Origin: Linyphia triangularis
Lineage: Eukaryota; Arthropoda; Arachnida; Araneae; Linyphiidae
Direction of reading: 5' to 3'
NCBI GenBank assembly: GCA_963978545.1
Contig: OZ021722.1
Location: 14,636,801 to 14,700,800, forward strand
DNA length: 64,000 bases
Position 1 is the stretch's first letter, and each line of letters starts with the position of its first letter. The notes beneath the pieces are model-generated. The model was not told the DNA's origin, did not search any database, and worked only from the letters and a program-made list of their open reading frames with translations. Shown in pieces: positions 40,169 to 51,839 of this stretch. Made by a program: the position numbers and the translations under genes.

Positions 40169-41940
40169 AAAATTTCCTGACAATCATTGAACCTGCATGC
40201 GTTCAGATTTGCCTCAAATCGCCAATGGAATGACTACATTTCTTCCTCATTTTTCTCTTATATTATAGTAGTCTATCGGCATTATTTACGTTGGTATTTG
40301 ATGGTCATTTTTCTGAACGTTACGATGGTAAAATGGCCGATATTTTCGTGATTATAGAGGGCAAGAAACACGTTCTTGCATGCTGCTCATTTTCGTGATG
40401 TGTCACTGACGCTATTTCAGAGATTGCACCTGTCAGCCATGGTACAGTTCTGCTGAAACACTGATTTCAGCATTTTTTGTTGTTGAAATTTCCATCATTC
40501 CTGAGACGGATTCAAAACTGCATTACAATTTTATTGGGTTTACTTGCTTGTCTGACAACCAAGGATTGGTTGGTTGGTTGTATTCAGATTATCTGGCACC
40601 GTCAGCAACACGAGGGCTATAATGCACCGAAACATTCGTCATTAGACAAGCCAACATACATTTACAAACACCCATGCCTAACACGGGACTCGAACCCGCA
40701 ACCTCGCGGTCTAGAAGCCAGCACGCTAACCACTATACCGTTTGGTCGGCCTGACAACCAAGGAACCTACATACTTTCAGACTTCCTAAAACTTGTGATG
40801 TAATGACCACTTTTCTTGCTGATTGCCAGCATCTATCGCTGTTATTTATGCTGGTGTGTGGTGGTTAGTTTCGCCGAACGTTACTCTGATGTTAAGCTTG
40901 TTATTGCCGAGATTTTCGCTGCTAAGAAGGGAGCTATCACCGAGATTTACATTCTTGTGCTGTTCATTTTAGACCCTATTAATCACTATTCCAAGGTTTT
41001 TGCGCCTCAATAGTTTTCTATATCTCCGAGATTTACGCTTGTGATTGTCAATTTCGTAGATTGTGACGTCGATAGAATCTCGTCTATTTCAGCGATTTCC
41101 ATCGATATATTAGATGCTAATGTTGATATTTACGTTGGTGTGATGGTCATTTTTGCCGATTGTTGCCTTAATGCAGGGATGTGATTGCTTCCGCCGATCT
41201 TTCCGCTTTCGTGAATTTTTCTTATTTTTCCACTTATCAAAGTTTTCCTCCCACAATTTTCTCATTGATCTCGCGGAGATTAAAATTTCCTGACAATCAT
41301 GGAACCTGCATGCGTTCAGTCTTCCCCAAACCACCGATGGAATTATTATCCCCTCCCCCCTTATTTTTCTGTAATGTTAGACTCTATCGGAATTATTTAC
41401 ATTGGTATGTTATAGCCATTTTGCAGAACGTTACGCTGATGAAATCGCAGTTATTCCTGTAATTATGGCGAGCGTTATCGCCGTTATTACGTTGCTGTGT
41501 GATACTCATTTTCGTCGAGTCTTACTCCAAAATAATAGTTACTGACGTTATTGCAGAGGTTTGCATCTATCTGACATAATACAGTTCAGCTAAAATGCGA
41601 ATTTCGACTTTCTTTTAATTGAAATTTTGATTATTCCTGAGATCGATACAAATCTGCATTACAATTTCGTTGGACTTACTAGTCTGACAATCACGGAACC
41701 TTCTTACCGGGCATTTTGCCGGCACCGGTACGGGCATTTTTGCCGATTGTTGGTTTAATATAATTGCCGAGACTTGCGACGGTACGGCGGACGCTATCGC
41801 CGATATTTACGTTGAAGTAGCTGTAATTTTCATTTAGATTTAAGCCGTTTTGACTGAAGCTATTGGCGAGATTCGCGACGTCGTTTTGGTGTCATTCGCC
41901 TAGACTTCCGCTGATGTGAAAGCCGCTATGTACGTTATTA
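40169..41940 (+). repeat. Degenerate tandem units inside the hAT-like element
   Basis: CTGACAATCATTGAACCTGC recurs with changes at about 40169, 40551, 41289 and 41683. TATTTACGTTGGT.TG..GG.CATTTT recurs at about 40288, 40838, 41130, 41393 and 41803, and CTGCATTACAATTT at 40519 and 41653. GCCGA and GTTACG words are strongly over-used. Frames such as FAERYSDVKLVIAEIFAAKK are by-products of this repetition. Confidence 0.7.
40566..40750 (-). mobile_element. SINE family A, copy 10, inside the hAT-like element
   Basis: Reverse orientation, full length. Target duplication CTGACAACCAAGGA at 40552-40565 and 40751-40764. The site is interrupted relative to uninterrupted relatives at about 40169, 41289 and 41683 (CTGACAATCA(T/C)(T/G)GAACC). 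Confidence 0.95.
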
Positions 41941-42400
41941 GTGTGTATGTGAGGATCGTTTTAACCGTTTGGTTTGAATTAATGATGAATGATTAGAATT
42001 TTAATTTAATTTTGCACAAGAAATTAATCCAAATCGTCCCAGTTTTTATTATGTATCCTTATTTAAAATTGTCATTTTAACTGCTATTGAATGTAAAATT
42101 GTTTATTTTAACTTGAAAAACAATTTTACATTTTAACTATAGATGTAAGTAATAGTTTAAAGTTAAAGCAATTTTTTTATGTATAATTGTTTAAAATTAA
42201 TTGACTGGGGAAAATGTGTTTATTTTGTAAAAATTTTGCTTGGGTATTGTACTTAAACAGCGGCTACAGCTGATCTTAAACAAAAAAGAAAAATTCAAAT
42301 AATGCAAATAATGAAATTGAACAATTTGGACAATGAAATTATGCAAACTAAAAAGCCAATGAAAATGGTGTAACTCCCCTAATCCAATTACATTTGAAGA

Positions 42401-42442
<42 letters not shown>

Positions 42443-43191
42443 ACACAAATTGATATATAATTCATAAAATATAAAAATTTTACTTTATGAAAATATTTTA
42501 AAGTAATTATTGATTTTTAAAATTTGATGACAATTTCAAGTATTCAGAAAACAAAAATAGTTAATATAATATATAGAGTATTTGTTAAATGTGTGTGTGT
42601 TTGATCCATTTTGACATGATTTATGGTTTGTCTTTATTTTTAAAATTTTACTTAAGAAAACAGCTTATTAAATCTGAAATTTAATACTAGAGTCCTCTTT
42701 TCTTGAGATTAGATTGTAATGAAAACAAAGTGGGATTTTAAAGTATAATTGCACATGCACAGTACAGGTACACTATACATACACTACACTAAATGAAGCA
42801 ATTTGGTATTTGTGTCATAAATGTGTAAAGATAAAAACAGTACATGCATCGGAATTTTCTTTATGACGGTGAATTTGAATGTTCTTTTACTTGAAAGTTT
42901 ATTATTTATATATATTTTGTCGATAACTTATAATCAGGGAAAAAATTGGGTGTTACAGGGAATAATCAGGGAAATATCAGGGAATTTTAAAATAACTTTT
43001 CTGTGGACACCCTGCAGTTCCAATAATGATAAAGCAAAAATCTAGATATGAGGAAAAACTAATTTTATGGTGATAATTATTGATAAACAATGTATTTATG
43101 CACTAAAATTTTAATAAGTAAGCCAAAACCGAACCAAAATATTGCATTTGTATTAGGCAAAAATCGTCCTTCAATTTTATTGAGTATTTAC

Positions 43192-43431
43192 TAAAGCCGC
43201 ATTTACACACTACCATTCGAAGTTGCAGTTTAGATCTTCAGTTCTGTGACGTCAGTGGAGAGACCGCCGCGCCGTCTGTCGGTGATCACGGGAGAGCGCA
43301 CGCGATTGGTTAATGGAAATCGCTGGCGCCAGTAAATAGAAAATGTTCGATTTACTGCAACCAGTAGCCAAGTTACATTACATGACGTCATAAACTGGAA
43401 CCCCGGCTGGTAGCGTGTAAATCCAGATTAA
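43192..43431. mobile_element. MITE of the 'TAAAGCCTGATTTACACGC' family
   Basis: TAAAGCCGCATTTACACACTACCA at the left; GCTGGTAGCGTGTAAATCCAGATTA at the right. The interior is collinear with 8651-8905, including GTGACGTCAG, GGTGATCACGGGAGAGCGC and ATGACGTCAT. Confidence 0.85.
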
Positions 43432-44795
43432 GTTTTTGTCTGTATTTTTACTACTGCAACAGTTTTTAAGATAACATGTGCTTTTTTTTAAATTGAAAAT
43501 TACCAATCCTATGAAGATGCCTGAAATTTTTCTATTCAAAATTTGAATAAACTGCACAGTGGAGTGACAGCACTTTTAATATAAAATAAAAATTTGTTCC
43601 GAGAGAATATGCTTCTAAATTGAATCGTTATCTTGGTACGAGAATATTTTATCTGTTTAGTAGTCGAAATACAATACTATTCGGGTGGTTCGTGCTTTGC
43701 AAGCAGGAAAGCCGACATGTGCTCTTTTTTTTCTTTTTTTTTGCAGTCTCTCCAGAACCCTTATCCGAATGTTTTCAGAAAATATCTCATCCCGGAGAAG
43801 CTTAGACTTCTTTTTCTTTTTTCTTTTTTTTAATTCATTTGGTACGGCAAAGGAATCCGAGCCTCTGCGAATGTTGTGTCTGCTTCGAGTTCCAGGAATC
43901 CGATTCTGTTTATCGTTTGGTCGAGAAAAACTGTTCGCGTGCACTAAAGCTCCTGTGGGAAAATATTAAATTCGAAATGGGACAGAATTCTTTCTAGATA
44001 ACAATGTAGGGAAAAGTATTGGGTAGGATTAGTTTAAGGAAGTTTCGTCGTATGACATGAAATCCTAGGAATTGTTGTTTAGTTGCAATGTTTTTTTTAT
44101 GGAATAGGCAAATGAAACCGAAATATCGTAATAAGTAATCCGAACTTCTATGTTTGAGACGCATAGCATTTTCTAATGACCTCGTATTTGCCCTTTTAAC
44201 CCTTTACTTACGGATAGTTTTTATGTCCCGCAGTTTTTTCATGGTAATTTACTTATTTATTTGAACGGGACTTTGAATTTTCACATTTTTTATGCGCTTT
44301 TGCCTTTTTTTGGGGAGAAAATAACATAAAAATAATTGACCTTAAAAAAAATTTACAAAATGTCCATTTAAATAGACATTTGGTTTATATACAGTACAAA
44401 ATTCAAACCTGTCTTAATTATTATTACTTGATGAATCACGATGATATTATTACTTGACGACGTGCATTTAAATGGACATCGTTAATACAGTTCAATTAAA
44501 ATTACAACATAATTATTAAGTCATGTCTTTTAAACCTAAAGCACCTGGTGCTTAGGGGCAATTTCTCCATCTATCACAACTGAAGCGCCATCTAGGGGTG
44601 ATTCCCTAAAACTTTATGCCACGCCTCGTCCAGCGACAAAACTCTCATTCACGAGATTTTCGTCGTTCGATAAATATAACGATTTAGAATCGGGTCATTT
44701 TTTTAATCACCCTTAATATCGATGCTATAAACACAATGCATTTTTTGGTTCAGGAATAATTAAACTTTTAAACTACAGGTCAAAAATTTATCAAA
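43432..44795. other. No gene recognised
   Basis: Four overlapping frames on both strands at 43620-43969 coincide with a stretch of higher GC and T runs. They conflict with each other and none looks like a family. TTAACCCTTTACTTACGG at 44198 resembles a piggyBac-type end without a partner. Confidence 0.45.
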
Positions 44796-45558
44796 TCTAT
44801 ATATTTAATAGGCAATACGCTTTTTGGGGTTAGTCCGTCCGCTTAAACTACTCAACCAACTTCAATGATCAAGGTGTCATTTTAAAGAAAATAAGCTGTA
44901 GATTTGCCAAAACGTGCCAAAATAATTTATTAACACTTTATTAATTAGTTAAATTTCAATATTTTTCATCATTAAGCTACTACAAAGCCTCAATGATTTT
45001 GAATATAAGAATGGCAACATCCTTAAGTAAACAAACCCGCTGCTCGGGGGATCAACCAACCAACCGTTGCTAATTTTAAAGCTATCCTTACGTATGTAAA
45101 CAACAAACCCGTTGCTAATTTTAAAGCTCTTTTTAAACTCTTCGTTTCAAAGTAGATTTTTTCCGTTTTTCTGAAGCATTTTTTTATTAGAGTAATTATT
45201 ATTTTGAAGTATTTCTATCCAGAAAATGCCTCGCGTTGGACGTCGTTCTCTAACGGGGCGACTTATCAGAATAAATAAAAGATATTGGGACTTCAATGTA
45301 AGGGCATAACTAATGAAGTTTTAAATCAGAATGTTGGCGGATAGTATATTTAACTTTCTATTATGAAACTTGCAATTTGGGTGTTTTCTCTATTAGGCCT
45401 TACATTAAAGTTATAAAAATTTGGTTACATTTTTTATGGCTGGCAAACCTATTCGAGCGCAGCAAGATGTTTTAACCACAAATTCGAGCGGCAAAGCCGC
45501 TCAATCCGAGCGCAGCGAGATGTTTGGGGGTTGGCGAGCAGGGGGCGAAGCCCACTAG
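44796..45558 (+). mobile_element. Non-autonomous Helitron-like element, family H2
   Basis: 5' end A|TCTATATATTTAATAGG; 3' end GCAGGGGGCGAAGCCCACTAG|T. The GGGGGC-GAA-GCCC hairpin just before CTAG is the textbook Helitron terminator. The region before it repeats GAGCGCAGC(A/G)AGATGTTT twice. The interior has two GTTGCTAATTTTAAAGCT copies and no transposase. Confidence 0.75.
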
Positions 45559-46264
45559 TTGTAATTAAAGTTGAAGTTGCTGGAAACGTTACAGATATGT
45601 TTACAAAACTATAATTATGACATTTTCATTACATACACCACTTGTTTGTATCTGATATTTGTTTTGAAAAAATTTGAAATGAGCTTAAAATTATGTTAAT
45701 TTTTAGAAGAAAAACTACACAACTTTACTTTCATATTATATTTATTGAAATTGAAATATTGTCCATAAGTTATGCTATAGCTGCTCATCACATAGACATT
45801 GCATAAAATGCCTCGATAGAAGAAAAAAACACACAGTAGTGTATTTTCTAAGTTTGTGCAGTAATCTGGTCATTTGTGCGAATATTGATAATTTTCAAAA
45901 TATCTTCTTTCCTATAAATAAATAAAAAGTAATTATTTAATATAATTTATTCTTTGGTTATAAATTATACAATTCAAAGATTTATTTTTATTTCCTTGCA
46001 AATTGTTAGAATGAAAACTTTCAAAAAGCAACACAAATAAATTGACTTCTTTAAACAGAAAAATTCATTAACCATAGAGCATATTTCGAAATGTTTAAAT
46101 GAGAGAGAGGGGTTATTTTAGAGATAAATGTATAATTACCATTGTGATACCAATCTTCTCAAAGCATTTAGCTATGAAAATTGCATTGAATTCGTCAGCC
46201 GTACAAAAAAAAAATAGTCATTCATAAAAAAAAAAATTCGTCAGCATTGTCAGTGATTTAGTAG

Positions 46265-46885
46265 CCAAACACCACGTTTTAGAACTGAATTGACTTAGAA
46301 TTGAATCGACTTATGAAGAATTGAATTTGCGAGGGATTGAATTTAATTGAAGTGGCTTAGAACTGAAATGAACTGGCTTAGAGTAGAATTGAACTGGCTA
46401 AGGATTAATTGAATTAGTTTAGAATTAAACTGAACAGCCTTAGAATTGAATTAGCTTAAGATTGAATTGCTTTACAATTAAACTGAACTAAGGCGAATAT
46501 TGATAATTTGATTGGCGATTGAATTGGCGAGGGATTGAATTTAATTGAAATGGCTTAGAACTGAAATTAACTGGCTTAGAGTAGAATTGAACTGGCTAAG
46601 GATTAATTGAATTGGTTTAGAATTAAACTGAACAGCCTTAGAATTGAACTAGCTTAAGACTGAATTGGTTTAGAATTAAACTGAACAGGCTTAGAATTAC
46701 AATAAACTGACTTAGATTGCATTGAAGTGGCTTAGAATTGAAATGGTTTAAGATTGAGTTGAATTGGCTTAGAATTAAAATAAACAGGCTGATAAATACA
46801 ATAAACTGGCTTAGATTACATTGAACTGGTTTAGAATTAAAAAGGCTTATAATTGAATTTAATTGACTTACAATTGAATAACTTT
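46265..46885. repeat. Minisatellite with a 'GGCTTAGAATTGAA' core
   Basis: Tandem units of about 18-25 bases (GGCTTAGAATTGAACT and variants). A larger block starting GCGAGGGATTGAATTTAATTG at 46329 recurs at 46527, 198 bases apart, covering about 150 bases. A 101-residue - strand frame here is repetitive (FNS/SQF) and an artefact. Confidence 0.93.
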
Positions 46886-49552
46886 GAATCGCTAATCGAT
46901 CGAAACCATTTGGATAGCGCAAAAAAAAAAAATGTGACGTCAAATACTTCGAACGACAAATGTCCGTCCAAACTTTAATCTGGAATTTCCATGGACAAAC
47001 ATCGAAATGTTCCCGTCAGATTTATCACCTGCGTCAACATCTGTAGCCAATCCACAGGACTTAACCAAAACTCAAAATGTCGCCTCCGTCTAAGCCTATC
47101 AAGGATCAGCAAAGATGCGAAAACAAATAGACCGATTTAATGAATAAAAATTTTTCATCCACGGCTTAAAAATAAAACTTCTAATCCAAATAAAAAAGAA
47201 GAAGAAAAAGAAAAAAAAGACCTGCCAAATTCAATGATGTACAGGAGAGAACTTAAATACCAAAAAATAATACAAATAAAACTTCCCCTATATATCCTGA
47301 CTGCGTTTTTTCTTATATATATCTTACAATCCAAAGTCCTTTTTAAGTAAAGAACTTCTAAGTCCATCCTCAAATATTGATCGAGCTATTTTTTAAAGTA
47401 ACTTAAGAGTGGAATATATAAACTTTTAAGACGAGGGAGTAGTGTTATTTTATTTTCATGGGAAATTGTTCGGAAAGCTTGTCCATAAGGGACTGAATAA
47501 GAGACCAAGGAATCATAGATTGGCGCTCATCAAGGACGTTCATTTAAAGTTCGAGAAATTCTCTGATGGGAAATTCTTTGATTAAATATTACTTAGGGAA
47601 GAAGTTTTAAACTTGTTGAGGAAGTCGAGTTGAGAGATTTAAAATGAATTTGTTTGGAATGAAGTTCTTGGAGAGGGTGATAAATATATGGTTTGTTTGG
47701 ATACGGAGAGTAAGCTTTTTAAAAGTTGGCGGAAGTTCTGTCGCTAAATTTGAAACAGTTTTAATTATGGAACTTTTGCAAAGTTTATTCTCTTCGGTGC
47801 ATGTTGTGTCCTAACTCAAATATTTCAAATAACAGTTTTAAAATTAGTTTATTATTTCCTAATTTAAAATTGAGTATAACCAGCTGAGAGGAGAAGACTT
47901 AACATCATAGTGAAATATTGCATTTATTATTGCACAATATTTTTAACCTTCCGTCGGACACAAATATGATGTCCGAGCTCAGTGGGCTTTCTTGAACGGA
48001 TCACTTCCAGGAAACATAATAAACACATGATTAAGTTTATTTATAAAACCGCCAAATGATGAACATCATTATAAGGAGTGTCGAAAAAAAGAAAAAGAAA
48101 AAAGTTTTTATAAAAAAATATATATATGATATACAACTAATCAGCTCAGCGACAAAATCACGTGTGCTTGTCAAATCGAATGCGAGCGATCCAAAGTTAA
48201 TTAAATTCGTTGAGCAGTTGGACATTTTTTCCCGTTTAGAGTACAAAATAGGGATAACATTAAAATATTACTACAGACCAGCGATATTTCCTCGAATCTG
48301 AAGGAATGAATAACTTACTTTCTTTGAGTATATTTCTTAATAATGTGAGAGAAAATTAAGAAAAAAAGTCAACATTTAATTCCATTTACCGTAATCCTAT
48401 ATTTCTCAACATTGTATACTTAATGCGTTCCAAATCAATTTGGTTTTTAAACTCGTTCTTTTTTAATTTAATACAAACTCTAAAAAATTACATTTACAAG
48501 ATATTTCAGTGCTAATCCGTGTTTCTTTTTAATCCTGGTAAATATGTGTGTCGAAACCAATGTAGAAGAAGCGCTTTTGAGCACATCTGAAATTTTTCAG
48601 ACGAATTTACTTCTACCTCACCTTTACTACTGCAGTTACCCGAGACGAGAGCAATTTTCATAAACAATTTCGTAAAGTTCTCAACTTTTAAGACGGATCC
48701 TAAAACAGCGCGCCCTCGGAAAAGTTGTCCCCATTTCGTGTAAGCTCCTTTTATATTCCCGGGGCTCACAGAACTCTCTCATTAAATTTCGAAATACGAA
48801 AATCGGAAAGATTCGGAAGTTTCTTAAAATTTGCACTGAGCGCGGAAGCACTCCTATAAGACGTAAAAGAGGGCAAACAGCCTTATTTCCCTCGCTTTTA
48901 CGAGCATTGCTAAATTGTAAAGACGAGTTGCCGAATGCCATGAAACGAGTGGAATAATGTTCTTTAAAACTTTACGGCGGCGATGGAATTGGGACAGATC
49001 CTATATATACTCTCGAAACAAAGGACTTTGGAAATGAAAACTAGATAAAATGCGATACTTTTCATTTCTAATTTCAACACGAATAATGTTCCGTTGTCCG
49101 AATTAACAACTGGATTTGTTAAGGCTCAGTAAAGAATTCGTTTTAAATATACGGGAGATTTAAAAGTGTTTTTTACAGGTTCGAAGTGTTTCCACTGCTT
49201 TGTGTTTTGAATACGAGTTCCATTATTTGCAAGAGCACAAATGGTATATTCTATTCAAAATAATTTATTGGTTTCAAATTTTTTAAATAGCAGCTGATAA
49301 GTACAAAGGGATGAAGAGAGTATTTCAAATATCAAGTGCCCAGACTCGTAAATATTTTGATAAACATTTACCGAAATGCGTTGCAGTAATTTAGAGAAAT
49401 AATATTTATGCTACTATTAATAGCGGTTAGTTTGACTTTTAAAATTTATAGCTAAATTGTATGCGATTTTTTTTTATCCGAATAAAGAATTTTATCAATT
49501 AAATATTTATTGGATATGGTTTAATACATAAAGGTTGGTTTCGAATTGTATA
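46886..49552. other. No gene recognised
   Basis: Mixed AT-rich DNA with a GC-richer stretch at 48500-48960 where two - strand frames overlap (48512-48769 and 48681-48941). Neither has motifs or splice support. Confidence 0.45.
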
Positions 49553-50722
49553 AAATAACGAAATAATGACGCTAATGTAAAAGAAGTCGGTTATCTACAG
49601 GCAGCTTTACCAGGACTCCGGTTTAAAATTGTTAGGTAGGCAATTTTTCCACAAGGCATTTTGGACGTAGCATATTTAATAACATTTTCACCTGTTGAAA
49701 TATTAATAGTACTTCAAAAATTAAGACTTCCTGCACTTCAAAAAGTACTCAGAAAAGTAATACATCAAAATAGTGGTGTGGGAAAAACAACAGAGTGGTA
49801 TTAAAAATACTACATCTGGCAACGCTGTCTCAAGGCCAGATGCCCAACAAGGTTGGTCCAGTCAAGAGTAATCAATGTCCTTTAGCTATCCCCCAATGAA
49901 TAAAAACTACCCACGCCAATTGAATTCCCTATATCCACATGTAAACAATTCTATTCATCAATCAGCCGACCAAACGGTATCGTGGTTAGCGTGCTAACTT
50001 CTAGACCGCGAGGTTGCGGGTTCGAGTCCAGTGTAAGGCATTGGTGTTTGTAAATGTATGTTGGCTTGTCTAATGACGAATGTTTCGGCGCATTATAGCC
50101 CTCGTATTGCTGACGGCGCCAGATAATCTGAAAACAACCAACCAACTATTCATCAATCACCCCATTGTTGAAATAATGTTCTCTCCTTTCGATATTAAAC
50201 TGCGTTTTAAACAATTCGCCAACCTTTATATATTAAACCACATCCAACAAATATTTAATTGATAAAATTCTTTATTTGGAAAATATATATATATTATTTC
50301 AACAATGGGGTGCTTGATGAATAGAATCGTTTACCTGTGGATATAGGGAATTCAATTGGAGTGGGTAGTTTTTATTCATTGGGGGATAGCTAAAGGACAT
50401 TGATTACTCTTGGCTGGACCATCCTTGTTGGGCATCAGGCCTGTAGGCAGCGTTGCCAGAAGTAGTATTTTTAATACCACTCTGTTGTTTTTCCCACACC
50501 ACCATTTTGATACATTGCTTTTCTTGGTACTTTTAGAAGTGCAGGAAATCTTAATTTTTGAAGTACTATTAATATTTCAACAGGTAAAAATTTTATTCAA
50601 TATGCTACGTCCAAGATGCCTTGTGGAAAAATTGCCTACCTAACAATTTTAAACTGGAGGTCTGGTAACACTGCCTGAAGATACTCGACTTCTTTTACAT
50701 TAGCATCATTATTTCATTATGT
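49553..50722. mobile_element. Large foldback element with 430-bp inverted arms
   Basis: Left arm 49553-50179 (minus SINE copy 11 and one duplication, about 432 bases), centre 50180-50292, right arm 50293-50722. Shared inverted blocks: ATAATGAAATAATGA-GCTAATG, AAAGAAGTCG, GCAATTTTTCCACAAGGCAT, CAACAGAGTGGTATTAAAAATAC, TTTAGCTATCCCCCAATGAATA, CAATTGAATTCCCTATATCCAC. Identity by eye is close to 90%. No coding; superfamily not determined. Confidence 0.9.
49965..50145 (+). mobile_element. SINE family A, copy 11, in one arm of a foldback element
   Basis: Full length (GGTATCGTGGTTAGCGTGC, GGTTCGAGTCC). Target duplication CTATTCATCAATCA at 49951-49964 and 50146-50159. The opposite arm at about 50315-50335 holds the target once, uninterrupted. 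Confidence 0.95.
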
Positions 50723-51216
50723 ACCTTTGGAGAAAACTTTTTTTTTTTTTTTCACGATTAGCAAGACTAAGTAAATCACACTGCTTTCTTGAAAACTGTT
50801 ATTACGGGGAAGTCTTTAGGTATGGGGAACAAAAACCTTAGTCCGTACCAAACAAAGCTTGCTTGATAAATCCATTCCTCAAAACTGTTATCTGCGTGGT
50901 CTCAGACATATGATACACTAAAAAAGAACCCCACTGAGCAGCAAAATACAAAAACATCTACTCAGACGTCCATATAGATATGCTACAAGATTTTGGTTAA
51001 ATGTTTTGTAGGTTAGCAGCTGTGGGAAGTTTTTGTTGCAGTAATCTGAGGCCGCGTGGATAAAAGCACGAATGGTTTTGATTCCCTAAAACTCTAACTT
51101 ATTTTTCCAAAAAAAAATTATGTTTCCAATTTTTAAATACTTTCGAAATTAAAACTTTTGGAGACCCAGCGAGTTACTTAGTTTTGGAAATTTGGGGCTG
51201 TAGCTAAATGGCGTCA

Positions 51217-51839
51217 CTTAAGAAGTCCTATACTAAACTTCAGCTTAACTTGACATCACTAGACGGTAGATCGTCACAGAGCTCATAGGCAATTTATCCA
51301 TTTTGGCAGCGTGAAAGCATAATGCTCGCCAAACCACAACCCTGTACAGAACAAAAGGCTATAAGGTTTGGCGAGAATTATGTCCTCACTCAGCTAAAAT
51401 GGATTAATTGCCTATGAGCACGGTGAAGATCTATCGTCTAGTGATGTCAAGTTAAGTTGGAGTTTAGTATAGCAAGGATCATGCCCTATACTAGCTATGT
51501 TACAATCTTCTAGCCCAGTGTATTTAGAAACTACTTTGCAAGTAACTTTACATAAATTGTTTTAATTTAAAGTCTGTCTATTATAAATGAAAATTGAAAA
51601 AAAAAAAAGCAAACGACTATGGCATAGGCATTGGCATAATGATTTTAAATGCAAAATAAAATATATATTAGCTACTCTTTTCGTGTTTTTAATTTATGCT
51701 ATTTCATTAAGTGATCATTTTCGTACTTACTTAGCAAATGTCAAGGTTTTATACAAAGTAGTTTATAAATGAACTGGGCTAGAAGATTGTAACATATAGC
51801 GAGTATAGGGAATGATCCTTATTAGGACTTCATCTTAAG
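51217..51839. mobile_element. TIR element 'AAGGATCATTCCCTATACTCGC', copy 2
   Basis: CTTAAGAAGTCCTA and GCAAGGATCATGCCCTATAC are separated by a 239-base TA-flanked MITE. The right end has GTATAGGGAATGATCC, TTATTAGGACTTC, ATCTTAAG. Inner blocks (TTACAATCTTCTAGCCCAG, TCAAGGTTTTATACAAAG) match copy 1. Confidence 0.85.
51231..51469. mobile_element. TA-flanked palindromic MITE 'TACTAAAC', copy 2
   Basis: TA at 51229-51230 and 51470-51471. Inserted within the left TIR of the element 51217-51839 at GTCC-TA-GCAAGG. Same palindromic layout as the copies at 35469 and 59049. Confidence 0.92.

Larger units (their letters stand above)
39885..43013. mobile_element. hAT-like non-autonomous element, 3.1 kb
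   Basis: TIRs AGGGTGTCCACAG and CTGTGGACACCCT; flanking GCAGTTC at 39878-39884 and 43014-43020. Subterminal (T)CAGGGAAT/CGGGAAAA repeats cluster inside both ends (39898-39975 and 42935-42985), as hAT transposases require. No transposase frame; the interior is a degenerate tandem array (40169-41940) plus AT-rich sequence, a T run at 42403-42438, and SINE copy 10. The exact duplication length (7 or 8) is ambiguous because the TIR may start CAGGG. Confidence 0.82.

Noticed and set aside
40816..41013. Frame containing FAERYSDVKLVIAEIFAAKK, initially protein-like
   Set aside because: The same DNA words recur out of frame throughout the degenerate array in the hAT-like element; no family match.
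43620..43969. Overlapping frames on both strands near 43.6-44.0 kb
   Set aside because: They contradict one another, depend on T/A runs and show no motifs.
46638..46943. 101-codon minus-strand frame rich in Phe, Asn, Ser and Leu
   Set aside because: Product of the GGCTTAGAATTGAA minisatellite read in antisense.
48512..48941. Two overlapping minus-strand frames of 85 and 86 codons
   Set aside because: Different frames over the same GC-richer stretch, no splice sites or family features.
29582..50145. Recurring frames reading QIIWRRQQHEGYNAPKHSS... on the reverse strand of each SINE
   Set aside because: Each coincides exactly with a SINE family A copy in antisense. The similarity reflects the repeat, not a protein family.
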